A stretch of DNA of 32,791 nucleotides, taken from the NCBI GenBank assembly GCA_041590075.1, contig JBFHUL010000033.1, positions 1 through 32,791 on the forward strand, given 5' to 3'. Positions 31,904-32,791 of this stretch are shown here, one piece after another. This DNA comes from PZPK01 sp041590075 (lineage in GTDB: Bacteria > Pseudomonadota > Gammaproteobacteria > Pseudomonadales > Oleiphilaceae). A program made the translations under genes and the position numbers. The notes beneath the pieces are model-generated. The model made no database searches and had not been told where the DNA came from. It was given only the letters and a program-made list of their open reading frames with translations. Position 1 is the first letter of the stretch; each line of letters starts with the position of its first letter.

Positions 31904-32791
31904 CTAGCGCATATCGTCTTCGTTGTAGTACAGGCGCATTTTGTTGGTAGAGATTGCGCGGCGCAGTACTTCGTTGTTTGGCATGGTGATGGGCTGTCGG
32001 CTCGCACGTTTCAGCATGTTCAACATGGCTTCATCGAGTTGCGGGTTTCCCGAAAGCCGTTTGATGAATATCTTTTCAATGTAACCATTCTCGTCAACGA
32101 AAAAGTTGATATCACCACGGTAACGTTTGCCATCTTTGTAAGGCACTTCAGTAGGGTCCAAGTGCTGCAAGATCTCCTGCCCCGCTCGCTGCAGGTAGGA
32201 ATTGAATTCCATGAGCTGAACCGGGTTCAGCTTTTTCTTCAACTGGCGCCCTTCTTGGTCACGCTTTTCATAGCGTGCGTCGACGCTTTTGCTGATCACC
32301 ACCGTGCGCGACATGGCGCTGTCATCCAGCATTTTCATTCCACCAATCAGTGAATGAAAGAATTCGGCATCATTGCCGCGTGGGGCCTGTATACGCCGCT
32401 CACGCTCACTCTCTACGAGAGACTGGGGCAGATCACTTTTTTTATTGGGCGACACGTATTTTGACACCTCTTTACTACCCTCTTTTTGCCCCTTGGGTGG
32501 TGTCGCGGCTTCCTGTTTCTTGGCCTCCTGCTTCTTGGCTTCCTGCTTCTTGGCTTCCTGCTTCTTGGCTTCCTGTTTTTTGGCTTCCTGCTTTTTGGCT
32601 TCCTGCTTTTTGGCTTCCTGCTTCTTGGCTTCCTGCTTCTTGGCTTCCTGCTTCTTGGCTTCCTGCTTCTTGGCCCCCTGCTTCTTGGCTTCCTGTTTCT
32701 TGGCTTCCTGTTTCTTGGCTTCCTGTTTCTTGGCTTCCTGTTTCTTGGCCTCCTGTTTCTTGGCTTCTTTTTTTCTAGGTTTATGCTCTTC
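31904..32791 (-). CDS. TolA/TonB-like protein with KKQEA repeats (5' part outside the window)
   Basis: The minus-strand frame is open from the window edge to the TAG at 31904-31906, so at least 295 residues are encoded and the N-terminus is missing. The visible part begins with a Lys/Glu-rich segment, then 17 copies of the pentapeptide KKQEA, a short Pro/Gly/Lys linker, and a C-terminal domain. That domain ('SYLQRAGQEILQHLDP..YRGDINFFVDENGYIEKIFIKRLSGNPQLDEAMLNMLKRASRQP') has the TonB/TolA C-terminal pattern. The GTG at 32467 lies within the frame and is unlikely to be the start. The repeat region should form one long, charged alpha helix like TolA domain II, crossing the periplasm. It probably forms an operon with the next TonB-like gene. 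Confidence 0.75.
   Translation of the reverse strand, partial: EEHKPRKKEAKKQEAKKQEAKKQEAKKQEAKKQEAKKQGAKKQEAKKQEAKKQEAKKQEAKKQEAKKQEAKKQEAKKQEAKKQEAKKQEAKKQEAATPPKGQKEGSKEVSKYVSPNKKSDLPQSLVESERERRIQAPRGNDAEFFHSLIGGMKMLDDSAMSRTVVISKSVDARYEKRDQEGRQLKKKLNPVQLMEFNSYLQRAGQEILQHLDPTEVPYKDGKRYRGDINFFVDENGYIEKIFIKRLSGNPQLDEAMLNMLKRASRQPITMPNNEVLRRAISTNKMRLYYNEDDMR
32510..32764. repeat. 17 tandem copies of a 15-bp coding repeat
   Basis: The unit on the plus strand is TTCCTGCTTCTTGGC, encoding Lys-Lys-Gln-Glu-Ala on the minus strand. All 17 units are exactly 15 bp; 16 keep the pentapeptide and one (32675-32689) has CCC in place of TTC, giving Gly for Glu. Synonymous variants cluster: units 8-11 are identical to each other, and so are units 13-16, with a T in the third codon. 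That pattern indicates growth by local duplication. Changes in copy number would keep the reading frame. Confidence 0.95.

Noticed and set aside
32510..32764. Possible CRISPR array
   Set aside because: The 15-bp units are directly abutting with no spacers and are coding, so this is a simple tandem repeat.
32350..32778. Plus-strand ORF of 142 residues with repeated A-S-W-L-P units
   Set aside because: It is the mirror image of the KKQEA-encoding repeat. The minus-strand frame continues into a TonB-like domain with real family pattern, and the plus frame has no such support.

Overview
The window is a piece of a gammaproteobacterial chromosome, probably from a marine Cellvibrionales- or Pseudomonadales-like bacterium. 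The evidence is synteny and family content. The order mfd - csiV - (yaiI) - mtnP (MTI-phosphorylase type) - nagZ - psrA recalls the mfd/PA3003/PA3004/nagZ/psrA neighbourhood of Pseudomonas aeruginosa (recalled, not searched). The window also has DUF6091- and DUF6160-type proteins and a complete urea uptake and urease locus. I saw no tRNA, rRNA, insertion sequence, prophage or CRISPR array.

Layout. Bases 1-324 hold the 3' end of a sugar-type ABC solute-binding protein gene. Convergent to it is a secreted DUF6091-like binding protein with a long C-terminal coiled coil (350-1837). Next is a ParD-like antitoxin / zeta-type kinase toxin pair on the minus strand (1992-2990), with two matching palindromes over its promoter. 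On the plus strand follow a double GST_N/glutaredoxin-like protein (3192-3956), mfd, csiV and yaiI (to 8758). One base later a convergent minus-strand block begins. Read in its own direction it is psrA - YkuD-domain L,D-peptidase - nagZ - mscS - mtnP (12835 down to 8760), five genes with gaps of 17 nt or less. psrA has a strong promoter overlain by two PsrA-type operators. Upstream of psrA is an unrecognised two-helix membrane protein. Divergent from that lie a 7TMR-DISM diguanylate cyclase and, 8 nt later, an orphan riboflavin synthase. A secreted DUF6160-like protein follows on the minus strand.

Bases 17855-28635 are one long minus-strand locus, urtABCDE-ureDABCEFG: the urea ABC transporter, the three urease subunits and the four accessory proteins. 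All urease active-site residues are present. Upstream of urtA the sequence shows a sigma-54 promoter (one mismatch), an IHF-like site and two NtrC-like boxes in the expected order, which points to nitrogen-limitation control. A strong plus-strand terminator at 29031-29057 has no plus-strand gene before it and may end a small RNA.

The right end is a second tight minus-strand cluster: two adjacent TonB/TolA-type energy transducers (the first cut by the window edge and carrying 17 tandem 15-bp repeats), rsmC and msrA.

Most genes here are housekeeping or metabolic. The least ordinary items are: (1) the PsrA-controlled cluster joining a signal-less YkuD enzyme, NagZ, MscS and MTI phosphorylase, which reads as a fatty-acid-responsive muropeptide and purine salvage operon; (2) the toxin-antitoxin pair with helically phased operators; (3) the paired TonB-like proteins with a repeat-built helix; (4) the candidate small RNA divergent from urtA.
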